A stretch of DNA of 64,000 nt. Source: Cryobacterium ruanii. Its GTDB lineage: Bacteria > Actinomycetota > Actinomycetes > Actinomycetales > Microbacteriaceae. This document shows, in pieces, positions 8,992-18,442 of this stretch (position 1 is the first letter of the stretch; each line of letters opens with the position of its first letter). Both the position numbers and the translations under genes were made by a program. The stretch spans positions 186,001 through 250,000 of the forward strand of contig NZ_SOHK01000005.1 of assembly GCF_004404055.1 (NCBI RefSeq), in the 5' to 3' direction. The notes beneath the pieces were generated by a model. It was not told the DNA's origin. It did no database searches and saw only the letters and a list, made by a program, of their open reading frames with translations.

Positions 8992-9981
8992 GTGCGTACG
9001 CCCATGGTCATGTCCGGCAGCGGTGAGCGAATCCTGTTTCTGCACGCCCGTCCCGGCGACGAATCCGCACTGACCGGCGGCACCATTGCCCGGTTGCGCG
9101 CCGACGGGTCGCGAGTCGTCGTGCTCTATGCCGAGGTCGTCAGCGAAGCGGATGCCGCGGCCACGTCCGCGGCCCTGGCCCTACTCGGGGCGCGCAGCTG
9201 GCAGCTCCTGCCGCAAGGCTCCCGGCCGGAACTCGCCACGGCCCTTATCGCGGCCATCGAAGAATTGGACGCAACCGCCGTCGTCGTCGGCGCCGTCGAT
9301 GAGGGTGTGCGGGGCGCCGTGACAGCTGCCGCGCACGAGGCCGGCCTGCCCGTTTTTCTGGCCCGCACGGTGCGTCAAGCTCCCGGACAGCGCCTCGTGG
9401 CAATCGATATCGGCGATCACCTCGCCCAGAAGCTGCGCGCGCTTGGGCGTTTTCCCGAGCGCTGGCGCCTCACGGAGCGCACTCGCACCCTCGCCGACGG
9501 CACCACTGACCTGATCACCGACACCGAAACGTTCCTGCGAGCGGATGCGCCGCGCCCGGCGCCGCTAGCCTCCGCGCCCGCCCGCCCAACGCTGGCGAAT
9601 CGGTCGCTGGCCGGCTTGGGGGGCCTGCTGCTGGGCATCCTCTTTGGTGTGTTGGGAACCATTGCGCACCAGGTCACCCTGACGCTGTTCGGCGTGGCGC
9701 TGCCGATCGGCCTGACGATCGCGTTCGTTGGCATCGGTGCCCTGCTACTCGGACTGCGCCTCGTCGTCGGGGACCGGTACGTCGTCGGCCTGGCCGCCGC
9801 TGGGCTGCTCCTGACCATTTTCGTATTGTCGCTCCGTGGCTCCGGGGGGTCGGTGCTCGTGCCGGCCGGCTTGCCCGGAACCCTGTGGACCGTGGTTCCG
9901 GCTCTCATCGCGGCGTTCGTGCTGGCGTGGCCGAAACTGCCGCCGCCCCGACGCTCCGGCTTAAGGACTGATGGGGCGTAG
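8992..9981 (+). CDS. PIG-L/LmbE-like protein with degenerate active site, fused to a membrane domain
   Basis: The first ~190 residues have the PIG-L (LmbE) deacetylase fold pattern (ILFLHARPGDES, then TGGTIARLRADGSRVVVLYA), as in MshB of mycothiol synthesis. The zinc/catalytic motif AHPDDE reads ARPGDE (residues 19-24): the metal His is Arg and the catalytic Asp is Gly. I see no later HPDH-type metal motif either. Residues about 202-325 form roughly four hydrophobic helices. The protein is therefore probably not an active zinc deacetylase. The position between typA and fdxA-dapC is that of mshB (Rv1170, by recall) and its neighbouring small membrane-protein gene, so this may be a fused, repurposed descendant. 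The start may be the GTG at 8992 or an ATG at 9004 or 9010. Confidence 0.65.
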   Translation: MRTPMVMSGSGERILFLHARPGDESALTGGTIARLRADGSRVVVLYAEVVSEADAAATSAALALLGARSWQLLPQGSRPELATALIAAIEELDATAVVVGAVDEGVRGAVTAAAHEAGLPVFLARTVRQAPGQRLVAIDIGDHLAQKLRALGRFPERWRLTERTRTLADGTTDLITDTETFLRADAPRPAPLASAPARPTLANRSLAGLGGLLLGILFGVLGTIAHQVTLTLFGVALPIGLTIAFVGIGALLLGLRLVVGDRYVVGLAAAGLLLTIFVLSLRGSGGSVLVPAGLPGTLWTVVPALIAAFVLAWPKLPPPRRSGLRTDGA

Positions 9982-10016
9982 AATCAGGAGTCAGCTCTTG
10001 AAGGGAATCCCCACCT

Positions 10017-10340
10017 GTGACGTATGTGATTGCTCTGCCGTGCGTCGATGTGAAAGATCGTGCTTGCATCGACGAATGCCCGGTGGACTGCATTTATGAG
10101 GGCGAACGCTCCCTCTATATCCACCCGGACGAGTGCGTCGACTGTGGAGCCTGCGAACCGGTCTGCCCGGTCGAGGCCATCTACTACGAAGACGACCTGC
10201 CCGAACAGTGGGCCGACTACTACAAAGCCAACGTCGAATTCTTCGACGACCTCGGCTCACCCGGCGGCGCAGCCAAGGTCGGCGTCCTCGCTAAGGACCA
10301 CCCCGTCATCTCGGCACTGCCACCGCAGGCTGCGCACTAA
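10017..10340 (+). CDS. fdxA: 7Fe ferredoxin FdxA
   Basis: Small soluble electron carrier with one 3Fe-4S and one 4Fe-4S cluster. Cysteines at 9, 17, 21 and 25 and at 40, 43, 46 and 50 fit the two cluster sites (ECPVDC and [12 protein letters not shown]). The 107-residue length is typical of actinobacterial FdxA/FdxC. The start is GTG at 10017. It lies 9 bases upstream of dapC, an actinobacterial pairing (Rv1177-Rv1178 by recall), so they are probably co-transcribed. Confidence 0.95.
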   Translation: MTYVIALPCVDVKDRACIDECPVDCIYEGERSLYIHPDECVDCGACEPVCPVEAIYYEDDLPEQWADYYKANVEFFDDLGSPGGAAKVGVLAKDHPVISALPPQAAH

Positions 10341-10349
10341 GCGGCTTTG

Positions 10350-11459
10350 GTGCTGAAGCCGCTCCCGGACTACCCCTGGGACCAGATGGTCCCTTTTGCC
10401 ACGCAGGCCCGGCAGCACGAAGGTGGAATCATCGACCTGTCGATCGGTTCACCGGTCGATGCCACGCCCGACATAGTCCAGCAGGCGCTGCGCGCGGCAG
10501 CGGATGCCCACGCCTACCCGCAAACCGTCGGTACGCCAGCCCTGCAGCAGGCGATCATCGACTGGTATGACCGGCGCCGCCGCGTCACGGGCCTAGAGCC
10601 GAAGAATGTGCTGCCCACGATCGGCTCCAAGGAACTGGTCGCGTTCATGCCGTTCATGCTTGGCCTCGGTGCGGGCGACACGATCGTGCACCCGCGAGCT
10701 GCGTACCCGACCTACGCGATCGGGGCCGCAATTGCCGGTGCCACGCCCCTGGCGTCTGATGATCCGGCCGAGTGGCCCCAATCGACCAGGCTGATCTGGC
10801 TCAACAGTCCCGGCAACCCGGATGGTCGGGTGCTGTCGGTTGAAGAGTTACGCGCGGCTGTGGCCCGCGCCCGGGAACTCGACGCCGTCATCGTCAGCGA
10901 CGAATGCTACGCCGAACTCGGCTGGGACGCCCCGTGGAACGCCGACCCGATCCCGAGCATTCTCGACCCTCGCGTCATCGAGGGAGACCGGCGCAACATC
11001 GTGGCGATCTACTCGCTCAGCAAGCAGTCCAGTATGGCTGGTTATCGTGCGGCCTTCGCTGCTGGCTGCAGCGGCGTGCTCGGGCGTCTGCTGACCGTGC
11101 GCAAGCACGCCGGGCTCATGCTTCCGGCTCCGCTGCAGGCGGCGATGATCGCCGCTCTCGGAGACGATGAGCACGTCTCCGTGCAGAAAGAGCGCTACCG
11201 CGCCCGCCGTGCCGTGCTGCGGACAGCGCTAGAGCACGCCGGTTTTCGCATCGATCGGAGCGAGGCCGGGCTGTATCTCTGGGCAACGGAGGGACGGCCG
11301 GCGTGGGAATCCATCGAACGGCTCGCCGCCGTCGGGATCCTGGCCGGTCCCGGCCCGTTCTACGGCGATGGCTACCCGCAGCACGTGCGCTTTTCTCTCA
11401 CCGCGACCGACGAGCGCATTGCTGCCGCCGCGATGCGATTGCGTCTCTTTCCCGAGTAG
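10350..11459 (+). CDS. dapC: Succinyldiaminopimelate transaminase DapC
   Basis: PLP-dependent class I/II aminotransferase converting N-succinyl-2-amino-6-ketopimelate to N-succinyl-LL-diaminopimelate in lysine and peptidoglycan synthesis. The PLP lysine is in YSLSKQSSMAGYR; LSIGSPVD near the N-terminus and LNSPGNPDGRV mid-protein are family hallmarks. The start is taken as GTG 10350; a TTG at 10347 would add one residue. It follows fdxA by 9 bases. dapD and dapE, the preceding and following steps, are at 17.4-19.5 kb in the same window. Confidence 0.92.
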   Translation: MLKPLPDYPWDQMVPFATQARQHEGGIIDLSIGSPVDATPDIVQQALRAAADAHAYPQTVGTPALQQAIIDWYDRRRRVTGLEPKNVLPTIGSKELVAFMPFMLGLGAGDTIVHPRAAYPTYAIGAAIAGATPLASDDPAEWPQSTRLIWLNSPGNPDGRVLSVEELRAAVARARELDAVIVSDECYAELGWDAPWNADPIPSILDPRVIEGDRRNIVAIYSLSKQSSMAGYRAAFAAGCSGVLGRLLTVRKHAGLMLPAPLQAAMIAALGDDEHVSVQKERYRARRAVLRTALEHAGFRIDRSEAGLYLWATEGRPAWESIERLAAVGILAGPGPFYGDGYPQHVRFSLTATDERIAAAAMRLRLFPE

Positions 11460-11637
11460 GAGACACTAGCTGTGGACTACCGCCAACGAACCGCCCGAAG
11501 TCTTAGCTGATGCAACAGTAGGCGGTCTGGCCGATTAGGCTGTAGTCGCGACAGAGTCAACCGCGGCAGTTACAGAGCTGGTCAACTCAGCGACGCGTCA
11601 CCACATTTCATCCGGCAGTGATACCCGAGGAGGCTCC

Positions 11638-12963
11638 GTGACCGACGTCGCGCAGCACACAGCATCCGGCGAACCGATGAGTGCTGACCCCAACAAGGTC
11701 ACCCTCACTTTTCCCGGCGGGAGCGCAGAGTTCCCGATCTTGACCAGTGTGGACGGCGTGTCGAGCATCGACATCTCCACCCTGGCCAAGAAGACCGGCC
11801 TCACCACGCTGGACTACGGTTTCGTGAACACGGCGGCGACCCGCTCCGCGATCACCTACATTGACGGCGACGCCGGCATCCTGCGCTATCGCGGGTATCC
11901 GATTGAGCAGATCGCCCAGAACTCGAACTTTCTCGAGACAGCCTGGCTACTTATCTACGGTGAGTTGCCCAGCGCAAACGAACTCGCAAACTTTGACGAT
12001 CGCATCCGTCACCACACTCTGTTGCACGAAGACATGCGCCGGTTCTTCGATTCACTGCCGCACAAGGCACACCCGATGAGCGTGCTAGCCTCGGGCGTTT
12101 CGGCCCTGTCGACGTTCTACCAGGACTCGCTCGACCCGAAGGACCCGGAGCAGGTCGAGATTTCGACCATTCGGTTGCTGGCCAAGCTGCCGGTCATGGC
12201 CGCCTACGCGCACAAGAAGAGCGTCGGCCAGGCTTTTCTCTACCCCGACAACTCCCTGAGTTTCGTGGACAACTTTCTCAAGCTCAACTTCGGCAACATG
12301 GCCGAGCCGTACGAGGTCAATCCGGTCGTTAGCAAGGCGCTCGAACGCCTACTCATGCTGCACGAGGACCACGAGCAGAACGCCTCCACCTCTACCGTGC
12401 GCCTGGTCGGCTCGACCGAGGCCAACCTGTTCGCATCGGTATCGTCCGGCATCAATGCGCTGTTCGGCCCGCTGCACGGCGGTGCCAACGAGGCCGTGCT
12501 GTCGATGCTCGGCGAGATCCAGGCCTCCGGTCAGGGCGTCGAAAAGTACGTCGAACGCGTGAAGAACAAAGAGCAGGGCGTGAAGCTTATGGGCTTCGGC
12601 CACCGGGTCTACAAGAACTACGACCCGCGTGCCACCCTGGTCAAGGAGAGCGCCCACGAGGTGCTCGCCGCTCTCGGCGTGCAGGACGACCTGCTCGACA
12701 TCGCGCAGGAACTCGAGCACATCGCGCTCAACGACGACTACTTCAAGGAGCGTCGCCTGTACCCCAACGTCGACTTTTACACCGGCGTCATCTACAAGGC
12801 AATGGGCTTCCCGACTCGCATGTTCACCGTGCTGTTCGCGATCGGCCGCCTGCCCGGCTGGGTCGCGCACTGGCGTGAGATGAACGAGGATCCGGCCACC
12901 AAGATCGGCCGTCCGCAGCAGCTGTACGTGGGGTCCCCCGCCCGCGACTACCCGCTCCGCTAG
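11638..12963 (+). CDS. gltA: Citrate synthase
   Basis: Condenses acetyl-CoA and oxaloacetate to citrate, the entry step of the TCA cycle. Catalytic regions are clear: GPLHGGANEAV (substrate His), GFGHRVYKNYDPR (second His) and NVDFYTG (catalytic Asp). At 441 residues it is a type II (hexameric-size) enzyme. The GTG start at 11638 follows a strong GAGGAG ribosome site. The 178-base gap before it contains no gene and must hold the promoter, though I see no clear -35/-10 pair. Confidence 0.97.
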   Translation: MTDVAQHTASGEPMSADPNKVTLTFPGGSAEFPILTSVDGVSSIDISTLAKKTGLTTLDYGFVNTAATRSAITYIDGDAGILRYRGYPIEQIAQNSNFLETAWLLIYGELPSANELANFDDRIRHHTLLHEDMRRFFDSLPHKAHPMSVLASGVSALSTFYQDSLDPKDPEQVEISTIRLLAKLPVMAAYAHKKSVGQAFLYPDNSLSFVDNFLKLNFGNMAEPYEVNPVVSKALERLLMLHEDHEQNASTSTVRLVGSTEANLFASVSSGINALFGPLHGGANEAVLSMLGEIQASGQGVEKYVERVKNKEQGVKLMGFGHRVYKNYDPRATLVKESAHEVLAALGVQDDLLDIAQELEHIALNDDYFKERRLYPNVDFYTGVIYKAMGFPTRMFTVLFAIGRLPGWVAHWREMNEDPATKIGRPQQLYVGSPARDYPLR

Positions 12964-13082
12964 TTGGCTTCCAATCTCGGCGCGCCGTCGGGAATGCAAC
13001 GGGATCGGCGCATCGTTGTGGGGTAGGAGCGTCCCGCCCAACAATCGTCAGCCTTGACCTTCTTAGTCCGGCGCCGTCACAG

Positions 13083-13964
13083 TCAGCAGCCGGGGCCGCG
13101 CGGGTTTGCGTTGCAGTCTTCGGCGACGAGGACGGTGGATTCTCGTGCTGTGACGACGGTGATTGGGGTGGAGGGTACTGTGACGGTTCCTTCGACGGGT
13201 CGCCAGCCTTGATCGCCGAAGCTGTAGTCGGCGTGGTAGTCGACGGTGAGAACGACCGTGAAGGTGCCTTTCTCGACGTAGGTGTGGCTGGTGGGGGTGG
13301 TGGTGAATTCGGCGAGGCTGAGGTTGTCCCAGCTGGCTCCGCCGGCTGTGGTTGTGGTTGTGGTGCCGTCGCCGTAGTTCCAGTGGTAGCCGATGGGGGT
13401 GAACATGACTTGTGCGGGTTGGCCGAGCAGTAGTCCTTCGCCGAGTTGTGCGGAGGGTCCCGCCCAGAAATTTGCAGCGAGTCCGACGATGGCCCAGCCG
13501 CCTGGTTCCATGCTGGTGGGGGCAGGGTGGGCGGGGAAGTCCTGCAGGTCGGAGACGCGCACGATGGTGTCGGGGGAGCAAACGGTGCAGGGAACTGCTG
13601 CTGTGGGGTTGCGGGAGAAGGGCAGGAAGGAGCCGTTGCCGCAGGGGATTGTCTCGATGCCGGGTTTCGCCGGGTCACCGTTGGCGCATACTCGCGGTGG
13701 TGCCGCGGCGACCGTCCCACCGCGTCCTCGCCGTGGGTGACTCGAGGTCCCCGTGCCGCTGGAGCCCGAAGTGCTATCCGCTGTCAGCTCGACGCTTCCA
13801 CCGTTTGCAATACCGCCAGTTTTGGGACCATCCGGGCAAACTCCCACCTTCTTCTGGGAAAAGGTGCAGTCCTTAAGATCCGCGTGGGAGGGCGTTGAAG
13901 GCGCAAGGGTGAGCGCCATCGCTGCCAGGGCTGAGATTACGAGCAGAAGTTTGAACCTGACCAT
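13083..13964 (-). CDS. Secreted PKD-like domain protein of unknown function
   Basis: A 293-residue exported protein: signal peptide at about 1-28 (cleavage near SHA-DL), a Ser/Thr/Gly-rich low-complexity stretch, a cysteine-bearing middle region, then a PKD-like beta domain (HWNYGDGTTT..., SHTYVEKGTFTVVLTV). Eight cysteines after the signal peptide suggest disulfides. Its start overlaps the stop of the upstream lipoprotein gene by 28 bases, so the two form a unit. Codon use looks less GC-rich (many TTG, GGG, GGT, GTG codons) than its neighbours. No enzyme motif was found; a surface or adhesion role is only a guess. Confidence 0.7.
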   Translation of the reverse strand: MVRFKLLLVISALAAMALTLAPSTPSHADLKDCTFSQKKVGVCPDGPKTGGIANGGSVELTADSTSGSSGTGTSSHPRRGRGGTVAAAPPRVCANGDPAKPGIETIPCGNGSFLPFSRNPTAAVPCTVCSPDTIVRVSDLQDFPAHPAPTSMEPGGWAIVGLAANFWAGPSAQLGEGLLLGQPAQVMFTPIGYHWNYGDGTTTTTTAGGASWDNLSLAEFTTTPTSHTYVEKGTFTVVLTVDYHADYSFGDQGWRPVEGTVTVPSTPITVVTARESTVLVAEDCNANPRGPGC

Positions 13965-14551
13965 ATTGGGGACTCCGAAATCAGCAGTTGTCGGGAATTC
14001 TTGTCGGGCGTAACGAAGACAACGATCATCGGCGAGCGGGGCTCGTCGTTTTTGATCACAGAGTCACCAGCGTCGTTGACCGTGTCGGAGGAGCTGAGGT
14101 CTAGGCAGAGATAGGTGCGTATCTCCCAGGTGGAATCTGGTAAAGCTCGTGATGACTGAATGGTCATCGAATCAAACAGGGTGACCCCGGTAAAGGACCA
14201 GCCCTTCTCCTCCATCAGCTTGCCCACTTGTGCTGCGCCGTCGTGTTCCGTTCCTGTCGTGAGGGATAAGTATTCCTCCCAAGAATCAGAATCCGTTGCA
14301 CCGGCAGAATCGCCGAGGGAGAGGTATTTCGTATAGGCGGCCTTGGCGGCGGCCAGGGCCTCGTCGTTCGAGGCGAAGACCGGGGGAGTCTCGGTCGGCG
14401 CGGCCGTTGCCGTGGGGACCGGCACTGCCGTGTTGCTGGGCGTGGGAGCGGGAGCGGCGGAGCAGCCGCTCAGTGTGCCGACTGCGAGCAATAGCAAAAA
14501 AGCAGTGAGCACAACTCTGTACTCGCGACGGCGACGCGGCGGAATTCGCAT
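13937..14551 (-). CDS. Hypothetical lipoprotein
   Basis: A 204-residue protein with an arginine-rich N-terminus, a hydrophobic signal and lipobox LSGC, followed by a Pro/Thr/Ala linker (about residues 31-58) and a soluble domain beginning FASNDEALAAAKAAYTKYL. The domain resembles small lipoproteins common in Microbacteriaceae, but I cannot name the family. It overlaps the downstream PKD-protein gene by 28 bases, so the two products, both exported, may work together. No metal or catalytic motif is obvious. Confidence 0.7.
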   Translation of the reverse strand: MRIPPRRRREYRVVLTAFLLLLAVGTLSGCSAAPAPTPSNTAVPVPTATAAPTETPPVFASNDEALAAAKAAYTKYLSLGDSAGATDSDSWEEYLSLTTGTEHDGAAQVGKLMEEKGWSFTGVTLFDSMTIQSSRALPDSTWEIRTYLCLDLSSSDTVNDAGDSVIKNDEPRSPMIVVFVTPDKNSRQLLISESPIWSGSNFCS

Positions 14552-14647
14552 GCGGTCACCATAGACCGAATGGACACAATCGCATTTAATCTTTCCACAG
14601 GCTGGTGTTCCGGCCGGGATCAGGCTAGGCCCTCACTCCGATTCAGC

Positions 14648-17302
14648 CTACGAGGTGGGCTCGAGGGTCAGCGTGTTGCTCGCGTCATCGTTGATAGCGG
14701 CCGGGGTGAACAGCCACGGGCGCGTCTCGTGGTCTCGCCATAGCGGTGCCTGGTCGGTGTAGTTGGTGTGGAAAGCGTGACCGGATGCCCCGGAGAGATT
14801 GATCCAGGTGGAGTCATCAAAGTTGTCCAGGCTGATGACCTGCCGCATCGACGGCACCCAATCCACCTGATAGCCCTGGGTGGCGTCCCAGCCGACAGCG
14901 TTCACAACGGCTGAACCTCCGGCGAGCTCGTAGGGGCCGCGGTTAAAAAGCCACTCCAATGGGGCGATCCCCGATTCGCCGAACGTCGCGTTCGTGAGCT
15001 CGAGCGTATGGATGCGGCCCCACTCCCAGTCCGTTGGGTTCGAGCCCATCAGGTCGGCGGCCTCAGCCGAGGCGTCCGTCATGACCCGGCGCAGCATGCT
15101 CTCCTGCCCGACGGTGCCGTAGATCGGATTCGTCCACCACGGAGAGTCAGGCTGATCGAGCAGGCTCGTGACCACGAAGAACGCCCGGTCGCCGCCAGTG
15201 AGGTGGGCACCTTTATCAACCTTGCCGGTAAACATATCCTGCAATAGCGTGCGCCAGATCACGTTGAAGTAGGCGGCCGCCGCGCTGTCGGCTTCGACCT
15301 GGTAGTCCCAGCCGTCGAACAGCTTCTGCGCCTCGGCAGCGTCACCGGTGAGTCGAACCTGCTGTAGCCGGGGTATCAGTGCCGCAGCGATGGCACTGTA
15401 ATTGTCGCCCTGGATGTCGCCCATGAGCTCTGCGGTGAGCGGAGTGCCGGCTGCGATCAGCTCTTGCAGGCGTACCGTGATCTGGTTGGCCCGGTAGCCG
15501 AGATCCCAGTCTGCGGTCAGGAGGTAGGGGTAACTCGGGTCGGCGGCCGCGTTGTTCGCCGTGACGATGTATCCGCTCGGTGGATTGAAGGTGCTTGGTA
15601 GCGCGTCAAAGGGAATGTACCCGGTCCACCCGTATTGGCTGGTCCAGCCCGGCGCTGGCAGGGTACCGTTGCCGCTGGCCCGGATGGGGATGCGACCCGG
15701 TGCCTGGTAGCCGATATTGCCGTCGACGTCGGCGTAACTCAGGTTCTGTGCCGGCACCTCGAACAGGGCAGCGGCCGCCCGAAAGCTGGTCCAATCTGTC
15801 GCCTGATTGAGTGCAAAGATAGCGGATGCCGTTTGCCCCGGCGTCAGCGCGGTCCACTGCAACGACAGCTCGTAGGTTGTCTTGTCGGCGCCCGCTTCGG
15901 CGAGCGGGGCCGGAGGCAGCCCGGCATCCTCCGGATAGTCGCTCGCGATTTGCGAATAGGTGGTGCCCTCGAAACCGCTCAGCAGCGGGCCGTGTTCGGT
16001 CGCGCGGATCTCGATCTTTACGTCGTCGCCACCGGCCACCGAGATCTTCTCGTCGCGCAGCATCAACGGTTTTGCTACGCCGTCAAATTCGTAGTTGTCT
16101 CCGGTTACCTTCTCAACAAAGAGGTCGGCAACGTCGGGGCCGAGGTTGGTGAACCCCCAGGCGATGCGCTCGGTGTGCCCGATGATGATGCCGGGCATGC
16201 CCGAGAAACTGTACCCGGCGACATCGAACGGGCAGTCGGCGCTGATCGACTGGCAGCGCAGCCCCACTTGATACCAGACCGAGGGCAGCACTGGTCCGAG
16301 GTGCGGGTCGTTGGCCAGCAGCGGCATTCCGGTGTCGGTGAGGGAGCCGGAGACCACCCAGGAGTTCGAGCCGATTTCCCCGCCGGCCGGCCCGAGCAGC
16401 TCCGGAATCGAGGTGAGCGCGGCGCGCAACTCGGTGAGGGCGCCCGCGTACGCGTCGATGGAAACGGAATCAGCCCAGGCCGCGCCGCCCGGGGGGTCGG
16501 TGCTGGAGCTGATTCCAGCGCCGGCGGACGGTCCAACGGTCGGCTCGTCGGCGGGCGCCCCGGCCGACGGCACGGTCACGGCCTGGTTGCCGGTGATGGT
16601 GGGGTGCCCGCCGGACGGATAGTCCGGGTGCAGTTGGTTCACCTCCACGGGCGTGAGCGTCGTTGCCAGCAGGGCCCGGTCGATCTCATCGTCGAGGTTG
16701 GAACGCAGGTCCCAGGCCATCGCCTTGAGCCAGGCCACTGAGTCGGCCGGGGTCCACGGTTCCACCTCGTACCCGGGGTTCTGCAGGCCCAACACGGCAT
16801 ACTCGAGCGACAGATCCGCCCCGTCATGCGTGTCGAGGTAAGCGTTCACTCCGGTGGCATAGGACTGGTAGTAGCCGAGCGTCACCGGGTCGAGCAGCGC
16901 CACCTCCTGTTCAGCGACGGCTCGCCAGCCGAGCGTGCGCACGAAGGTGTCGGTTCCGACCTGGCTTTCTCCGAACAGCTCCGACAATCGGCCGCTCGTG
17001 ACGTGGCGGCGAAAGTCCATCTCCCAGAACCGGTCCTGGGCATGCACGTAGCCCTCGGCCAGAAACAGGTCGGCCGCGGTCTTCGCCGTGATCTCCGGAA
17101 TTCCGGCGTCGTCACGAACGACCGTGACCTGGTCGGTCAGTCCCGCGATTTCGACTGTGCCCGCGAGCGTCGGGAACGACCGCGTGACCGTGTAGACCCC
17201 AAGTCCGGCCGTGACCACGACCAGGCTGACCACGACCCCAAGCGCAATGAGCACACGTCGAACGCGGCGGTGCCTCTCGCTGCGCGGTGCGTCGGTGCCC
17301 AC
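14648..17302 (-). CDS. Penicillin acylase family N-terminal-nucleophile hydrolase
   Basis: Amidase of the penicillin G acylase superfamily, made as a precursor that cleaves itself before a catalytic serine. The nucleophile is Ser312 in EIGSNSWVVSG, after a Pro/Ala/Ser-rich spacer; the alpha-chain motif VRDDAGIPEI and AEGYVHAQDRFWEMDFRR are typical. An N-terminal hydrophobic helix indicates an anchored or secreted protein. The GTG at 17302 (884 residues) is preferred because AGGGAG precedes it; the open frame extends to 17377. The substrate is unknown: family members act on beta-lactams, acyl-homoserine lactones or other amides. Confidence 0.9.
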   Translation of the reverse strand: MGTDAPRSERHRRVRRVLIALGVVVSLVVVTAGLGVYTVTRSFPTLAGTVEIAGLTDQVTVVRDDAGIPEITAKTAADLFLAEGYVHAQDRFWEMDFRRHVTSGRLSELFGESQVGTDTFVRTLGWRAVAEQEVALLDPVTLGYYQSYATGVNAYLDTHDGADLSLEYAVLGLQNPGYEVEPWTPADSVAWLKAMAWDLRSNLDDEIDRALLATTLTPVEVNQLHPDYPSGGHPTITGNQAVTVPSAGAPADEPTVGPSAGAGISSSTDPPGGAAWADSVSIDAYAGALTELRAALTSIPELLGPAGGEIGSNSWVVSGSLTDTGMPLLANDPHLGPVLPSVWYQVGLRCQSISADCPFDVAGYSFSGMPGIIIGHTERIAWGFTNLGPDVADLFVEKVTGDNYEFDGVAKPLMLRDEKISVAGGDDVKIEIRATEHGPLLSGFEGTTYSQIASDYPEDAGLPPAPLAEAGADKTTYELSLQWTALTPGQTASAIFALNQATDWTSFRAAAALFEVPAQNLSYADVDGNIGYQAPGRIPIRASGNGTLPAPGWTSQYGWTGYIPFDALPSTFNPPSGYIVTANNAAADPSYPYLLTADWDLGYRANQITVRLQELIAAGTPLTAELMGDIQGDNYSAIAAALIPRLQQVRLTGDAAEAQKLFDGWDYQVEADSAAAAYFNVIWRTLLQDMFTGKVDKGAHLTGGDRAFFVVTSLLDQPDSPWWTNPIYGTVGQESMLRRVMTDASAEAADLMGSNPTDWEWGRIHTLELTNATFGESGIAPLEWLFNRGPYELAGGSAVVNAVGWDATQGYQVDWVPSMRQVISLDNFDDSTWINLSGASGHAFHTNYTDQAPLWRDHETRPWLFTPAAINDDASNTLTLEPTS

Positions 17303-17391
17303 ATCACTCCCTCGTGAATCGTGCGATCCCCAGCAAGCGGATGCCGTTACCCGGATGCTAGCGGAACCCTCCGACATCCGCTGTGCCGGTG

Positions 17392-18381
17392 TTACGCGTG
17401 CAGCGCCGCGTTCAGCGTGATTCCGGTGCCGCTGCGGGCGAGTACCTCCACGGCTCCCGAGATGGAATTGCGGCGAAACAGCAGGTTCGGCACGCCGGAG
17501 AGCTCGACCGCTTTCACCGTGGGCCGGGCACCGTTCGCGGCGACCGGTTCACCGACGAGAACAACCTTGGTACCGGCGGTGACGTAGAGCCCGGCCTCGA
17601 CGACGCTGTCGTCGCCGATCGCGATGCCGACACCGGAGTTGGCGCCGAGCAGGGCCCGGACTCCGATCGAAATGCGCTGCGTCCCACCACCAGACAGGGT
17701 GCCCATAATGGAGGCCCCGCCACCGATATCGGCCCCGTCACCGACCACGACACCCTGAGAGATACGGCCCTCGACCATGGAGGATCCGAGGGTTCCGGCG
17801 TTGTAGTTAACGAAACCCTCGTGCATCACGGTGGTGCCGGGGGCGAGGTGGGCGCCGAGCCGCACGCGGGAGGCATCCGCTATTCGCACGCCGGCCGGCA
17901 CGACGTAGTCGAGCAACGGCGGGAACTTGTCGACGCCGCTGGCCTGGATGCCGGCGCGCTGCAGGGCCGGGCGTAGCCGGGCGAAGTCGGCTGGCAGCAT
18001 CGGACCGGCATTGGTCCAGACCACGGTCGGGAGGTGAGCGAAGATGCCGTCGAGGTTGATGCTGTTCGGCAGAACGAGCAGGTGGGAGAGCAGGTGTAGC
18101 CGCAGGTAGGCGTCCGAGGTGCTCGCCGGCGCCGCGTCGAGCGTGATCTCGACCGTGACCGCTTCGAGGCGCACCGCGCGGCGGGCATCGTCGCCGGCCG
18201 CTTCGCTCAGTTCGGCCGGAACGATCCAGCGATCGCGGCCGGTCGGCAGGGAACCGAGTGCCGGAGTCGGAAACCAGGTGTCGAGCACGGTACCGTCGGC
18301 GGCGATGGTCGCGAGACCGTACCCCCAGGCCCGGGTCGGTGTGGCAGCAGCAGGAGTGTTTTCGAAAACAACGGAGGGCAT
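17392..18381 (-). CDS. dapD: Tetrahydrodipicolinate N-succinyltransferase DapD
   Basis: Transfers succinyl from succinyl-CoA to tetrahydrodipicolinate in lysine/diaminopimelate synthesis. The C-terminal half shows the left-handed beta-helix hexapeptide pattern ([30 protein letters not shown]), and the N-terminal domain fits the actinobacterial DapD type (329 residues). It is divergent from dapE with about 60 bases between the starts, so both are probably controlled from one short shared region. Confidence 0.95.
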   Translation of the reverse strand: MPSVVFENTPAAATPTRAWGYGLATIAADGTVLDTWFPTPALGSLPTGRDRWIVPAELSEAAGDDARRAVRLEAVTVEITLDAAPASTSDAYLRLHLLSHLLVLPNSINLDGIFAHLPTVVWTNAGPMLPADFARLRPALQRAGIQASGVDKFPPLLDYVVPAGVRIADASRVRLGAHLAPGTTVMHEGFVNYNAGTLGSSMVEGRISQGVVVGDGADIGGGASIMGTLSGGGTQRISIGVRALLGANSGVGIAIGDDSVVEAGLYVTAGTKVVLVGEPVAANGARPTVKAVELSGVPNLLFRRNSISGAVEVLARSGTGITLNAALHA

Positions 18382-18442
18382 ACCTCTAGATTAGTAGTGT
18401 GACTTCTTCGATTCCGGCCTTCTCACCCTCACGAAACTCACC

